Numbered from the stretch's first letter, positions 51,935 through 60,922 are shown. The stretch: DNA of 64,000 nt from Oscillibacter ruminantium GH1 (GCF_000307265.1 NZ_DF158896.1:535209-599208), one strand, 5' to 3'. Numbers and translations are program-made. The notes: generated by a model from the sequence alone, not told the origin.

Positions 51935-54900
51935 TGGCCAACTGCAACGTTTTGCTGGTGGTGGATGACATGCAGATCAACCGCATGATCCTCCGCGCGT
52001 TGTTTGAGGGGGAGTATGAGCTTCTGGAAGCGGAAGATGGCGAGCAGGCTCTGACGCTGATGCGGCGGAACCAGAAGCGGATTGCCGCTGTGCTGTTGGA
52101 TCTGATGATGCCGGTGAAGGACGGATATGCGGTGTTGAAAGAAGCTGCGGCCGACGAGGCTCTGTCCCGCATCCCGATTGTTGTCATCACCGCCGACCAC
52201 ACGCCCGAGAGTGAAGTCCGGGTTTTTGATCTGGGGGCGTCGGATATTATTACAAAGCCGTTTGAGTCCCGGTCAGTCAAGCGCCGGATTCAAAATGTGG
52301 TGGAGTTATATCAGCACAAGCTGCATCTGGAGGACTTGGTAGAAGCGCAGGCCGCCCAGATTCGGGAGTCCAACACCGCGCTGATCGACGGCCTCTCCTC
52401 TGTGATTGAGCACCGCAGTCTGGAATCCGGCCAACATATTCGCCGCATTCGCGGCTTTACCCGGATTCTGCTTCGGGAGGTTGCGCGGGAGCACCCGGAG
52501 TATGGGATGACGCCCCAGACCATTGAGGTGATTGCCAGTGCCTCCTCGCTCCACGACATCGGTAAAATTGCCATTCCAGACGCCATTTTGAACAAGCCCG
52601 GCCGCCTGACCTCTCAGGAGTTTGAGGTGATGCAGACTCACACCCTGCGGGGCTGTGAGATTCTGGTGGGTCTTGACCGGATGCGGGAGCCGGAGTATTT
52701 GAGCTATGCCTATAATATCTGCCGCTACCACCATGAACGCTGGGACGGCAAGGGCTATCCCGAGGGCTTGCGGGAGAATAACATTCCCATCTATGCGCAG
52801 GTGGTTTCTGTGGCGGACTGTTTTGACGCGCTGACCACCGACCGGGTGTACAAAAAAGCAATTCCACAGAATGAAGCGTATAACATGATCCTGCAAGGAG
52901 AGTGCGGCGCGTTTTCCGGCGACCTTTTGGAATGCTTTAAAAATGTACAGCCGGAATTTTTTGAGCTGTCCCGGGAATATGCCGACGGCCTGCGTCCATC
53001 GGAGGACCGAACGCAGATCGAGGTTCGGCCTGCGCATGCCTATGAGGAGAAGCGAACGGCACAGGGACAGGATAAGCTGTTTGCCCTGCTGCGCTATCTG
53101 GATGCCACGGTGCTGGAATTTGACCGGAATGCGGGAACCTATCATCTGCTGTATCAGGCGGATCGCAACTTTTCTGTTTTCCAGCAGAAAAAAACGGTGG
53201 AGGACGCGGAAAAGCTCTTCGTGCGGACCCGTATCCACCCAGACGATCAGGCCCGTGCGCTGGAGCGGCTGGATGGGGTGTATGAGCGCTTTTTTGCCGA
53301 TGGCTCTTTGGAGATTTCCAATCGCTACCGGATTAAGGACGGGAACTCCGGACAGTACGCATGGTATCGGAACACCGTTTTGCGCTTGGAGTCGGAGGAC
53401 CCGCGGCACTGCCGCGCGCTGGCTGTCTGGCACAGGGAACGGGATATTCCCGAACCTGAAACGGTGGAGCGTGAGCCATCCATTCTGCGCGAGGACTTTT
53501 GTATGTTCTGCAACCGCCTTCCTGTTGCGGTTTTGCGGCACGGAAATGACCGGGACCTCACCATCATCCAGATGAACGGGGAATTTCTGCGCTTGGTGGG
53601 ATACACGGAGGAAGAGCTGGAGAGCCGATTCCATAACCGCCTGGCCGCTCTGCTGGTGCCCATGGATCGGGAGCGGACGCTGTCCAAAAGCCGCAGGCAG
53701 ATGGCTGTGGGGCGGGAGTTGCAGCTGGAATACCGCATCGAAACCGGAGATGGGCGCACGGTCTGGGTTTTGGAAAACAGCATTTTGCGCAGGGAGAGCG
53801 ACGGACACGAATATTTTCAGTGTGTTCTGACGGACGTTACCGCCCAAAAGCGCGTGCAGGAAGATCTGCGTCAGGATCTGGAACGCTATCGCATCGCGGT
53901 TCAGCAGGAGGGAGAGGTGATCTTCGAGTGGGAGGTTGCCTCAGATCGCTTCTGGGTTTCCGGCAACTGGGAGCTGAAGTTTGGATATCAGCCGCTGGGT
54001 TATCTCACAAAGGCGCTGGAGACGGGAACCCACATTTATCCCATGGACCTCAAAAGCATCCAGCGGGCAATCCGGGCCGTTTGCAGCGGGGCTTTGCGCG
54101 AGGAGACGGAGTTCCGCGTTCTCGCCGCCGAGGGACAGTACCGCTGGCAGAGGGCGAGAATGACGGTGCAGCTGGGCGGCGACGGAAAGCCCTATCGGGT
54201 GATCGGTGTGATTGCGGACGTCGAGGTGGAGAAGCGGGCCATCGAGGGCCTGATGGATAAGGCCCAGCGAGACAGCCTCACCGGACTTTACCACAAGGCG
54301 GCGGCACAGGAGCGCATTGATTTCTATCTGAGCCAGATGGGAGAAAACGAGCTTTCCGCCATGCTGTTGGTGGATGTAGATGATTTCCGGACCGTGAACG
54401 ATCAGTTCGGGCATATGTTCGGCGATGCGGTATTGGTGGAGTTGTCTGACATTATCAGAAGGATTTTTCAAGAGGGCGGCGTGGTCGCCCGCGTGGGCGG
54501 CGACGAATTTCTTGTTTTTATGTCGGTGGTTTCTTCGGAGTCCGCTGCCGTTAACCGTGTCTGCCAGCTGCTGGAGGGCTGCAAAAGCGTCACAAGGGGA
54601 TCGGGACGGGAAATCTCGTGCAGCGTGGGCGCTGTGCTTGCCCCGCTCCATGGCCGCGACTGCGAGACGCTGTTCCAGCGATGCAGTCATGCGCTCTGTC
54701 AGGCAAAGGAGGCAGGTAAGGGCGGGTATGTTGTATATAGCGAGGCGAAAACGCTGGCCGAGCTTGCGGAACGGCGTGACCGCCAGCAGACGAAAATTGA
54801 TCCCGAGGTTGATTTTCAGCTGGCGCTGTCCCGAATCATCAGTGAAATGCTGCGAGGATTTTCCTCCGAACAGGACTTTGAGCGGGAAATCAACGGGATG

Positions 54901-55359
54901 CTGGAGAAAATTGGGCAGCTGTTCCATGTGAGCCGGGTGTACATCTTTGAGGACTCGCCGGACGGCGAGCGCTGCAGCAACACCTTTGAGTGGTGCGGGG
55001 ACAACATCATCCCCCAGCACGCGGCGCAGCAGAACATCTGCTACCGGGACTTGGGCACGGACTACCATGCGAATTTCGACCGGCAGGGTGTTTTCCTGTG
55101 TCAGGATGTGGAGGCGCTGACGCCCGCGCAGCGAAAGCTGATGACGGGACGCAGGACGCTTTCCGTTCTCCAGTGCGCGGTAACGGACAACGGCCGGTTT
55201 GTGGGCTTTATGGGGTTTGACGACTGCGAAATCCACCGCTTTTGGACGCAGACGCAGGTGGAAGCAATCAGCTTTGTCACAAAGATCACGTTCATGCTCC
55301 TGATAAGGGGACGAGCAGAAAATGCCGGGAATGCACCGGAGAAGCTGAGGATAGAATAG
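51934..55359 (+). CDS. Receiver / HD-GYP / PAS / GGDEF / GAF cyclic di-GMP regulator
   Basis: 1141 residues, soluble, start fixed by GGGAGGGGG. Domains in order: receiver 1-120 with acidic pair Asp11-Asp12, phospho-site Asp56 and Lys108; HD-GYP about 140-340 with HDIGK near 207 and HERWDGKGYPEG near 266-277; three PAS-like segments (about 375-500, 515-640, 650-770); GGDEF about 775-950 with canonical VGGDEF near 853; GAF-like about 985-1125. Both a diguanylate cyclase and a cyclic di-GMP phosphodiesterase appear intact. A partner histidine kinase is not in the window. Confidence 0.92.
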   Translation: MANCNVLLVVDDMQINRMILRALFEGEYELLEAEDGEQALTLMRRNQKRIAAVLLDLMMPVKDGYAVLKEAAADEALSRIPIVVITADHTPESEVRVFDLGASDIITKPFESRSVKRRIQNVVELYQHKLHLEDLVEAQAAQIRESNTALIDGLSSVIEHRSLESGQHIRRIRGFTRILLREVAREHPEYGMTPQTIEVIASASSLHDIGKIAIPDAILNKPGRLTSQEFEVMQTHTLRGCEILVGLDRMREPEYLSYAYNICRYHHERWDGKGYPEGLRENNIPIYAQVVSVADCFDALTTDRVYKKAIPQNEAYNMILQGECGAFSGDLLECFKNVQPEFFELSREYADGLRPSEDRTQIEVRPAHAYEEKRTAQGQDKLFALLRYLDATVLEFDRNAGTYHLLYQADRNFSVFQQKKTVEDAEKLFVRTRIHPDDQARALERLDGVYERFFADGSLEISNRYRIKDGNSGQYAWYRNTVLRLESEDPRHCRALAVWHRERDIPEPETVEREPSILREDFCMFCNRLPVAVLRHGNDRDLTIIQMNGEFLRLVGYTEEELESRFHNRLAALLVPMDRERTLSKSRRQMAVGRELQLEYRIETGDGRTVWVLENSILRRESDGHEYFQCVLTDVTAQKRVQEDLRQDLERYRIAVQQEGEVIFEWEVASDRFWVSGNWELKFGYQPLGYLTKALETGTHIYPMDLKSIQRAIRAVCSGALREETEFRVLAAEGQYRWQRARMTVQLGGDGKPYRVIGVIADVEVEKRAIEGLMDKAQRDSLTGLYHKAAAQERIDFYLSQMGENELSAMLLVDVDDFRTVNDQFGHMFGDAVLVELSDIIRRIFQEGGVVARVGGDEFLVFMSVVSSESAAVNRVCQLLEGCKSVTRGSGREISCSVGAVLAPLHGRDCETLFQRCSHALCQAKEAGKGGYVVYSEAKTLAELAERRDRQQTKIDPEVDFQLALSRIISEMLRGFSSEQDFEREINGMLEKIGQLFHVSRVYIFEDSPDGERCSNTFEWCGDNIIPQHAAQQNICYRDLGTDYHANFDRQGVFLCQDVEALTPAQRKLMTGRRTLSVLQCAVTDNGRFVGFMGFDDCEIHRFWTQTQVEAISFVTKITFMLLIRGRAENAGNAPEKLRIE

Positions 55360-55369
55360 AAGACAGAAG

Positions 55370-55406
55370 ACCCACGGGCCGCTGCTCAGGCGGCCCGTGG
55401 GTTTTT
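55370..55406. terminator. Bidirectional terminator between convergent genes
   Basis: Perfect 13-base arms 55370-55382 and 55390-55402 with a 7-base loop; five T follow at 55402-55406. The DUF5662 gene ends four bases further. Confidence 0.85.
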
Positions 55407-55409
55407 AAT

Positions 55410-55946
55410 CTATTTTTTCAGGACTTCTTGGCGAATATAGGAAAAGGCGGCGTCCTCTCCCTCATCCCGCAGCTTGACCAGCATGGATTCCAAAAGCGCA
55501 GAGGTCTTTTCATTCAAGATGGTGTGAGTTTTGGAATGCTGAAAGAATTTCCAAGGGTCCGCGTTTTCAAATGCCTTGCCCCGATAGACCCGGCTGGCGG
55601 CGTATCGGTCGCAAAACATCTCCGCCACATACTTGACGGGCATCTCAACGCCCACGATTCCAGAGGACCCGTCAGGCTTTTGCCCATAGTCCGTCCAGTA
55701 TTCCAAATGGTGGCGGTTGTGCCCCTTGTGATGGAGCCACGCGGAGGAATACCCCTTGCTTTTTCGCTCCGCGTCGTTGGGGCTGCGGTCGCCCTGAAAA
55801 TATTGAGCGCCCACCCAAAATTCCTGAGGCGCATATTTGGAAAGATCGTGCGTCAGCCCCTGCCAGTAAAGGCCCAGACGAAAACAATATTTGCAGACAA
55901 GGGCGCGGTGATGATTTACGGTATGTAAGTGGGCGAAAAAGTGCAA
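55410..55946 (-). CDS. DUF5662 family protein
   Basis: 178 residues counted from a TTG at 55946, preceded by GAGGTGACTGC; a GTG three codons earlier is an alternative, while a longer reading to 56627 is a chance extension. Family blocks: GLYWQGLTHDLSKYAPQEFW near residue 25, RSPNDAERKSKGYSSAWLHH near 52 and KGHNRHHLEYWTDYG near 73. The His/Asp-rich pattern (HDLSKY, HHKGHNRHH) resembles a metal-binding HD-like fold. Common in gut Firmicutes and their phages; function unknown. Confidence 0.85.
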   Translation of the reverse strand: MHFFAHLHTVNHHRALVCKYCFRLGLYWQGLTHDLSKYAPQEFWVGAQYFQGDRSPNDAERKSKGYSSAWLHHKGHNRHHLEYWTDYGQKPDGSSGIVGVEMPVKYVAEMFCDRYAASRVYRGKAFENADPWKFFQHSKTHTILNEKTSALLESMLVKLRDEGEDAAFSYIRQEVLKK

Positions 55947-56077
55947 AGCAGTCACCTCGGAATTCTGAAGACAAATTGTTATCCTCAGTTTAACACGATT
56001 CTCTGAAAAAAACGAGGGAAATTTTCGCATAAACCTGCCGCCTCGGCAAACACTCTTACAAGAAGGGAGGCGCAGAT

Positions 56078-56512
56078 ATGGTGGATGCGGCGTTTTTTGG
56101 GGGAGGCGCGGCTCCGCCCGTGCCGCTTCCGGCGGGAGTGGAGCAGCCTGAAACCGTCCGGGAGCTGACGGAAAAGCGGTGGGAAGTTCTGGCCCTGTCG
56201 GCAGAGGGCTGCCAATGCTTGGCGAATAAGCCGGAGGCGGTATGCGCCTGTGGGACCGTCCTGCTGCCGGGTGATTGGAGCCGCCTGACAGCGCGGCAGA
56301 TACGGGCTGAACGCGCTGTGAGCTGCGGGTTTTCCTCCCGGGACAGCCTGACCTTTTCCAGCTTGGGGGACAGCGGCGCGGTGGTCTGCGTCCAGCGGGC
56401 GCTGGGAAGGCCGGACGGGGGACAGGTGGAGCCGCAGGAGCTGCCGCTTGGACCGTTGGAGTGCCCCACTGAGGACCTGCTGGCCGTAATCGGACTGGGC
56501 CTTTTGTTGTAA
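56078..56512 (+). CDS. Hypothetical protein, 144 residues
   Basis: Start set by GGGAGGCGCAG before ATG 56078. No known family recognised. The sequence looks like a real protein: acidic, with a Trp-containing segment (TEKRWEVLALSAEGCQCLAN), three nearby cysteines and the ending ECPTEDLLAVIGLGLLL. The style of AGTVLLPGD- and GFSSRDSLTFSS-type text suggests a compact soluble domain. It is followed 60 bases on by a tiny Cys-rich membrane protein, in the same direction and before a shared terminator, so the two may work together. Confidence 0.7.
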   Translation: MVDAAFFGGGAAPPVPLPAGVEQPETVRELTEKRWEVLALSAEGCQCLANKPEAVCACGTVLLPGDWSRLTARQIRAERAVSCGFSSRDSLTFSSLGDSGAVVCVQRALGRPDGGQVEPQELPLGPLECPTEDLLAVIGLGLLL

Positions 56513-56572
56513 ATACCACTGACAGGGGCGGTGCAGCTGTGCTAACAATAGAAAAAGAAAGAAGGTACGGCG

Positions 56573-56746
56573 ATGGAATATTTGATTTTAATTCCCGTGG
56601 TTGCGGCCACCGCCGCCCTCTGGGCACTGGTGAATCGGGACCGCCGAGGACCGGGCCGGTGCATAGGCTGCGGAAAGTGCGATAAGACCGGAATCTGCAT
56701 CCTCACCGGAAAACCGTTGGGCGGCGGAAAAAAGAAAGCGGAATAA
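56573..56746 (+). CDS. 57-residue membrane protein with four-cysteine cluster motif
   Basis: ATG 56573, AAGAAGG upstream. One N-terminal membrane span (LILIPVVAATAALWALV), a basic junction (NRDRRGPGR), then CIGCGKCDKTGIC: Cys30, 33, 36 and 42. The CxxCxxC spacing is like half a ferredoxin and could hold an iron-sulfur cluster or a zinc ion on the inner side of the membrane. The basic tail GGGKKKAE ends it. Real gene likely because of clean start, motif and a perfect terminator behind it. Function unknown. Confidence 0.75.
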   Translation: MEYLILIPVVAATAALWALVNRDRRGPGRCIGCGKCDKTGICILTGKPLGGGKKKAE

Positions 56747-56757
56747 AAGACAGCATA

Positions 56758-56801
56758 AAAAACCCGGCGAAAGCGTTTTAAAACGCTTTCGCCGGGTTTT
56801 T
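56758..56801. terminator. Perfect 44-base palindromic terminator
   Basis: Every base from 56758 to 56801 is mirrored about 56779/56780, ending in T runs on both strands. It serves both the small Cys protein and leftward obg. Confidence 0.92.
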
Positions 56802-56864
56802 AACTGTGTTGAAACGCAGACATTCCCGTAGAGGGATTCCGCGCGGCGGGATAAAAAGGAGGAA

Positions 56865-58148
56865 TTACCGCTGATACTCAAACTCGAAGTCGTAGAGCGA
56901 AACGGTATCGCCGTCCTGAATACCCATGTCCTCCAACTGCTGATACAGACCCGAGTCCCGCAGGGTCTTGTCGAAGTACATCCGGCTCTCGTAGTCGTTT
57001 AGATTCACGTTGCCGATCAGCCGCTGGAGCCACGGGCCGTCCACGACCCAAGTACCGTCGTCCAGCCGCTGAATGTCCAGAGGCTGAGAATAGTCGATAA
57101 CCGGCGGCTTGGGAACGTATTCCGGCTCGTAAACAACGATGGGCGGCAGGGTGGAAAGCGTCTCACTGACCTTGTTCATCAGCTGTTCCACACCCTTGTG
57201 CGCCGCGGCGGAAATCTCAAAGAGCGGATAACCCAGCTTTTCCACATGGGCCCGCAGCCGTTCCAGATTTTCCGGGTCCTCCAGAATATCCGACTTGTTG
57301 GCGGCCACAATCTGGGGCCGCTTTTCAAGATCCGCGCTGTACTGGCTCAGTTCGGCGTTGATGGCGTCGAAATCCTGCACCGGGTCCCGCCCCTCGCTGC
57401 CGGAGACATCCACCACATGGATCAGCAGACGGCAGCGGTCGATGTGCCGCAGGAAATCGTGACCAAGGCCTGCGCCTTCGCTGGCTCCCTCGATGATGCC
57501 GGGAATGTCCGCCAAAACGAAGGAGCGGCCTTCTCCGGCGTATACCACGCCCAAATTGGGGGAGAGGGTGGTGAAGTGATAGTTGGCGATTTTCGGCTGC
57601 GCACGGGTCACCACGCTCAAGAGCGTGGATTTCCCCACATTGGGGAAGCCCACCAGACCCACGTCTGCCAGCAGCTTTAACTCCAGCACCACGTCGTGGC
57701 TCTCGCCGGGAAGACCGCCCTTGGCGAACCGGGGAACCTGCCGGGTGGGAGTGGCAAAGTGGGAGTTGCCCCAGCCGCCCCGGCCGCCCTTACACAAAAC
57801 ATAGGGTTCGCCGCTCGACATATCTTGAATGATCTCGCCGGACTCCGTGTCCCGGACCAACGTGCCCCGGGGAACCTTGATGATCAGGTTTTCTCCGTCC
57901 CGCCCGGATCTGCGGCCGCCCTGACCGTCCATGCCGTTGGGGGCGGAATATTTCCGCTTGTAGCGGAAATCCATCAGGGTGGAGAGATTGTCGTCCACCT
58001 GCAAAATGACGGAGCCGCCTTTGCCGCCGTCGCCGCCGTCCGGACCGCCCGCCGCCACGTATTTTTCCCGGTGAAAAGAGACTACGCCGTTTCCGCCGTT
58101 GCCCGCACGCACGGTAATGCGGGCCTTGTCAATAAATGAATTTGCCAT
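56865..58148 (-). CDS. obg: GTPase Obg
   Basis: 427 residues. N-terminal Gly-rich Obg fold (residues 1-158, with GGDGGKGGSVILQ), G domain from about 159 with GFPNVGKST, switch II DIPGIIEGA and NKSD, then the C-terminal OCT domain (about 345-427). It acts in 50S ribosome assembly and stress control. Neighbouring rpmA is the common Firmicute order rplU-prp-rpmA-obg, but a terminator lies between rpmA and obg here. Confidence 0.97.
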   Translation of the reverse strand: MANSFIDKARITVRAGNGGNGVVSFHREKYVAAGGPDGGDGGKGGSVILQVDDNLSTLMDFRYKRKYSAPNGMDGQGGRRSGRDGENLIIKVPRGTLVRDTESGEIIQDMSSGEPYVLCKGGRGGWGNSHFATPTRQVPRFAKGGLPGESHDVVLELKLLADVGLVGFPNVGKSTLLSVVTRAQPKIANYHFTTLSPNLGVVYAGEGRSFVLADIPGIIEGASEGAGLGHDFLRHIDRCRLLIHVVDVSGSEGRDPVQDFDAINAELSQYSADLEKRPQIVAANKSDILEDPENLERLRAHVEKLGYPLFEISAAAHKGVEQLMNKVSETLSTLPPIVVYEPEYVPKPPVIDYSQPLDIQRLDDGTWVVDGPWLQRLIGNVNLNDYESRMYFDKTLRDSGLYQQLEDMGIQDGDTVSLYDFEFEYQR

Positions 58149-58251
58149 CGTGTACCTCGCTTTCTCGTTGGCTGGTATGCTCCCCGCGCCCGGCGCGCAC
58201 CGATCGTCGGGAGCAGATCAGCCTTGTTTCCTAGTATGTCCCATTCGGGGA

Positions 58252-58287
58252 GAAAAAGGGCCTCGAACGCTTGCGTTCGAGGCCCTT
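58252..58287 (-). terminator. Terminator after rpmA
   Basis: Perfect 15-base arms 58256-58270 and 58273-58287 with a 2-base apparent loop (opened to 4 in practice); a T run follows on the minus strand. It separates rpmA from obg. Confidence 0.85.
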
Positions 58288-58301
58288 CCATCGTGCTTCA
58301 G

Positions 58302-58583
58302 TTACTGCGCCTCGTAGACAGAGACCTGCTTGCGGTCCTTGCCGAGATGCTCGAAACGGACCACGCCGTTGGCGGTGGCAAACAGCGTGTCATCGCTGCC
58401 CTTGCCCACGTTCACACCGGGGTGGATGTGGGTACCGCGCTGACGCACCAAAATGTTGCCCGCCAGGACCTCCTGCCCGTCCGCGCGCTTCACGCCCAGA
58501 CGCTTGGCGTTGGAATCACGGCCGTTCTTCGTAGAGCCGCCGCCCTTTTTATGAGCAAAAAATTGCAAACCAATGTTCAGCAT
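58302..58583 (-). CDS. rpmA: Ribosomal protein bL27
   Basis: 93 residues from ATG 58583. The N-terminus MLNIGLQFF followed by AHKKGGG is the Firmicute prepeptide that the Prp protease removes after the second Phe, an essential maturation step known from Staphylococcus. The prp gene lies directly upstream. The rest ([20 protein letters not shown]) is standard L27. Confidence 0.97.
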   Translation of the reverse strand: MLNIGLQFFAHKKGGGSTKNGRDSNAKRLGVKRADGQEVLAGNILVRQRGTHIHPGVNVGKGSDDTLFATANGVVRFEHLGKDRKQVSVYEAQ

Positions 58584-58627
58584 AAGGAAAACCATCCTTT
58601 CCTTTAAAATTTTAGATGGGGAGGGGA

Positions 58628-58957
58628 TCAACCCTCCAAAACTTCAATGTTTTCGGAATACTCGTCGTGGAGCTGGGCGAAATAGACCATCAGACCCGTC
58701 AGCATGGACTGACAGCAGCTCTCTGCCTCGGCGGACAGTCCGCCGGGGAGACGAAAGCTGATCTTTGCGGCGTCTTCGTCCACCTTCACAGAGGCCGCAA
58801 GGCCCAACACGTCGTTCACCGTGGCATCGACCAGACGCACAGCACTGGTGACGGCGGCGCAGACGATATCGTACCCGGCCTCAGCATATCCGCTGTGTCC
58901 GCAAACGGCGAACCCGCAGATGCGGTCGCCCTCCATATGGAACGTAACGGTAGTCAT
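58628..58957 (-). CDS. prp: Ribosomal-processing cysteine protease Prp
   Basis: 109 residues. His21 (GHSGYAEAG) and Cys33 ([10 protein letters not shown]) are the catalytic pair of the YsxB/Prp family. It cleaves the L27 prepeptide encoded in the next gene. It lies three bases downstream of rplU and 44 bases upstream of rpmA. Confidence 0.95.
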   Translation of the reverse strand: MTTVTFHMEGDRICGFAVCGHSGYAEAGYDIVCAAVTSAVRLVDATVNDVLGLAASVKVDEDAAKISFRLPGGLSAEAESCCQSMLTGLMVYFAQLHDEYSENIEVLEG

Positions 58958-58960
58958 ACC

Positions 58961-59272
58961 TTAGACGGAGATCTTGCCGATCTCAACCTTGGTATAGGGC
59001 TGACGATGGCCCTGACGCTTACGATAACCCTTCTTGGCATTGTACTTGAAGATACGAACCTTCTTGCCCTTGCCGTTCTTAACGATGGTAGCCTCCACAG
59101 AAGCGCCCGCCACAACGGGAGCGCCAAAGGTGGCCTTGTCCCCGTCAAGGATCGCCAGAACCTGATCGAACTTCACGGTGTCGCCGGCTTCGTTGTCCAG
59201 CTTCTCGATGAAGACCACGTCGCCCTCTGCGACCTTGTACTGCTTTCCGCCAGTCTCAATAATTGCATGCAT
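58961..59272 (-). CDS. rplU: Ribosomal protein bL21
   Basis: 103 residues from ATG 59272 (MHAIIETGGKQYKV), behind GAAGGAG; the longer reading to 59344 covers the leader. VAEGDVVFIEKL and KGYRKRQGHRQPYTKVEI are standard L21. It opens the rplU-prp-rpmA unit. Confidence 0.97.
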   Translation of the reverse strand: MHAIIETGGKQYKVAEGDVVFIEKLDNEAGDTVKFDQVLAILDGDKATFGAPVVAGASVEATIVKNGKGKKVRIFKYNAKKGYRKRQGHRQPYTKVEIGKISV

Positions 59273-59356
59273 ATGTTTCAACTCCTTCAATACGGGCTCG
59301 CTGTCGGGGGCGGCGCACAAATGCGCGCACTTCTGCCCATTCAAAGCGGCTTATTA
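59273..59356 (-). promoter_or_regulatory. rplU leader, candidate L21 autoregulatory structure
   Basis: The roughly 80-base leader contains a GCGCGC/GTGCGC hairpin and a GC-rich run ending just before the ribosome site. Many Firmicutes have an L21 leader RNA at this place. I cannot fold it here, so the call is by position and hairpin content. Confidence 0.45.
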
Positions 59357-59385
59357 AGTATAACGGCCAAATCCGCCGTTGTCAA
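59357..59385 (-). promoter_or_regulatory. Promoter of rplU-prp-rpmA
   Basis: On the minus strand consensus TTGACA (59380-59385), 17-base spacer, TATACT (59357-59362). Confidence 0.88.
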
Positions 59386-59418
59386 GCAGATTTGACCGTT
59401 TTTTTGCATATTTTCTGA

Positions 59419-60009
59419 TTATACAGCACTTACCGTCTCACCGGGGCGGAAAATACGAACGATTTGCTCCTGTCTGATCTCCCAGATGTTGCCGCAGACG
59501 GTGGGACAGGTTCGCTCCACCGGGTCGAACACTCGCATCCAGCTGTCCCGGACCCGCTGGGTTTCCTCCGGGTATTTCCCGGCGTACCGCCCCTCAAAAA
59601 ATTCAAAGGAATTTGCAGCGCCGATATCCTGCAGGTGCTTGCGGTAGGCGGCCTCGTCCGCGTCGTTTGCGGGGAGATACCGGTGGTTCAGCACATAGTC
59701 CCACTTCGCGTCGTCAAAAAACACCACCTGCTCCTCCGGTGCGTCCACCGCGTATACCACCGTACCTTCAATGGGAGGCAGACAGTTTTTCACGTTTGGT
59801 GTACACCAGATGGACAGCTCCGCCCCCTCCGGTTTTGGGACTCGCCGGGCGGCCTGCGCCGCAAACCAGTCGTAGCACTCCAGATAGTGCTTGGACATGT
59901 CGCCAAAATGGAGCTGGACGTAGACACGCTGGTTGACAATACGTCCGCCGTGCTCCAGCATCAGCAGAGTTTTGTCGCTCTGGCGGGTATAAAGACGGAT
60001 GGTACCCAT
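59419..60009 (-). CDS. DUF3841 family protein
   Basis: 196 residues from ATG 60009, behind GGAGGGCG. The layout AYDWL-like ECYDWFAAQAARRV near residue 44, SIWCTPN near 66, FFDDAKWDYVLNHRYLP near 97 and the ending NIWEIRQEQIVRIF matches DUF3841, a family of unknown function common in Firmicutes. It lies 11 bases downstream of mtnN and is co-transcribed with it. No catalytic motif visible. Confidence 0.75.
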   Translation of the reverse strand: MGTIRLYTRQSDKTLLMLEHGGRIVNQRVYVQLHFGDMSKHYLECYDWFAAQAARRVPKPEGAELSIWCTPNVKNCLPPIEGTVVYAVDAPEEQVVFFDDAKWDYVLNHRYLPANDADEAAYRKHLQDIGAANSFEFFEGRYAGKYPEETQRVRDSWMRVFDPVERTCPTVCGNIWEIRQEQIVRIFRPGETVSAV

Positions 60010-60020
60010 ATGCGCCCTCC

Positions 60021-60704
60021 TTATTTTAATTCAGACAGTGCCTGAGCCAGAGGCAGGACGACTTTTCCCAGATGTTGGACCGCCTGCCCAAAGTCAAAAT
60101 ACTCCGCCGTTTGATTATCCGCAAACAGGTGATCGGACACGGATTTCAGCGCCGCAAATTTCGCGCCGTTGCGCAGGCAGACTTGCGCCACGGCGCAGGC
60201 CTCCATTTCCACCACCAGAGGGTGAAAGGTGTCCACGATCCACCGGGCGCGGTCGCCCTTCACGGCGAACCAGTCTCCGGTGGCGACCCGGCCCTTTGCG
60301 GCGTCAACACCCTGACCCCGCAGAAGGGACAAGCATGTCTCCGGCTCCCAAGCGGAAAACTCCGTCACGTTCACGGTGGACACAAGGCCGATGGGATCGC
60401 CCACGGCGGTGGTGTCCACATCGTGCTGTACCAGCGTGTCCGCCAGAACCAAAGATCCGGTGGGCAGGTCTGTGCAGCAACCGGCCACGCCCGCGTTTAA
60501 AATTAAGTCCACGCCAAATCTCTGACAGAGGATTTCGGCGGTGATGGCGGCGTTTACCTTGCCCACGCCGCCCGCGCAGGCGAGAATTCCCGGCGCGGCC
60601 TCAAAAAACGGCACGCCGGAGATGGTTTCAAAAGGCTTTAAATCCTTTGCGCCAGGCAGGGCGTGGAATTCAAAGGGCATGGCAAATTGCAGGGCGACTT
60701 TCAT
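60021..60704 (-). CDS. mtnN: 5'-Methylthioadenosine/S-adenosylhomocysteine nucleosidase
   Basis: 227 residues, typical size. It removes adenine from methylthioadenosine and S-adenosylhomocysteine. GGVGKVNAAITAEIL near residue 45, NAGVAGCCTDLPTGSLVLAD near 70, the substrate-binding VEMEACAVAQVC near 167 and catalytic Asp in SVSDHLF near 192 are all family blocks. The usual EGAA after VEM reads EACA. Start follows GGAGGAACC. Confidence 0.9.
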   Translation of the reverse strand: MKVALQFAMPFEFHALPGAKDLKPFETISGVPFFEAAPGILACAGGVGKVNAAITAEILCQRFGVDLILNAGVAGCCTDLPTGSLVLADTLVQHDVDTTAVGDPIGLVSTVNVTEFSAWEPETCLSLLRGQGVDAAKGRVATGDWFAVKGDRARWIVDTFHPLVVEMEACAVAQVCLRNGAKFAALKSVSDHLFADNQTAEYFDFGQAVQHLGKVVLPLAQALSELK

Positions 60705-60825
60705 GAGGTTCCTCCATTTCTAATGTGGCGGGGTGCGTTCCGCGGCTGGCAGGGAAGATCAGCAGGACGGTAATGTACCTGATTGACAGCCCAAGACCGC
60801 AGATTGGAATTAATTCATATTATAT

Positions 60826-60854
60826 ATTGTAGCACACCCCTTTTACCGGGGCAA
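60826..60854 (-). promoter_or_regulatory. Promoter of mtnN-DUF3841
   Basis: On the minus strand TTGCCC (60849-60854), 17-base spacer, TACAAT (60826-60831), directly behind the ackA terminator. The leader is about 115 bases. Confidence 0.65.
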
Positions 60855-60856
60855 CC

Positions 60857-60889
60857 GAAAAAACCCGGAGGGCGTACCCTCCGGGTTTT
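60857..60889 (-). terminator. Terminator of ackA
   Basis: Perfect 13-base arms 60860-60872 and 60877-60889 around CGTA; on the minus strand the right side runs into six T. Confidence 0.9.
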
Positions 60890-60922
60890 ATGTGGTTTAC
60901 AGGTGCGGGGAAGCGGGAAAAC

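Noticed and set aside
55947-56627. Long N-terminal extension of the DUF5662 gene
   Set aside because: It is antisense to the 144-residue gene, is Pro/Arg-rich and unlike the family, which begins near 55946.
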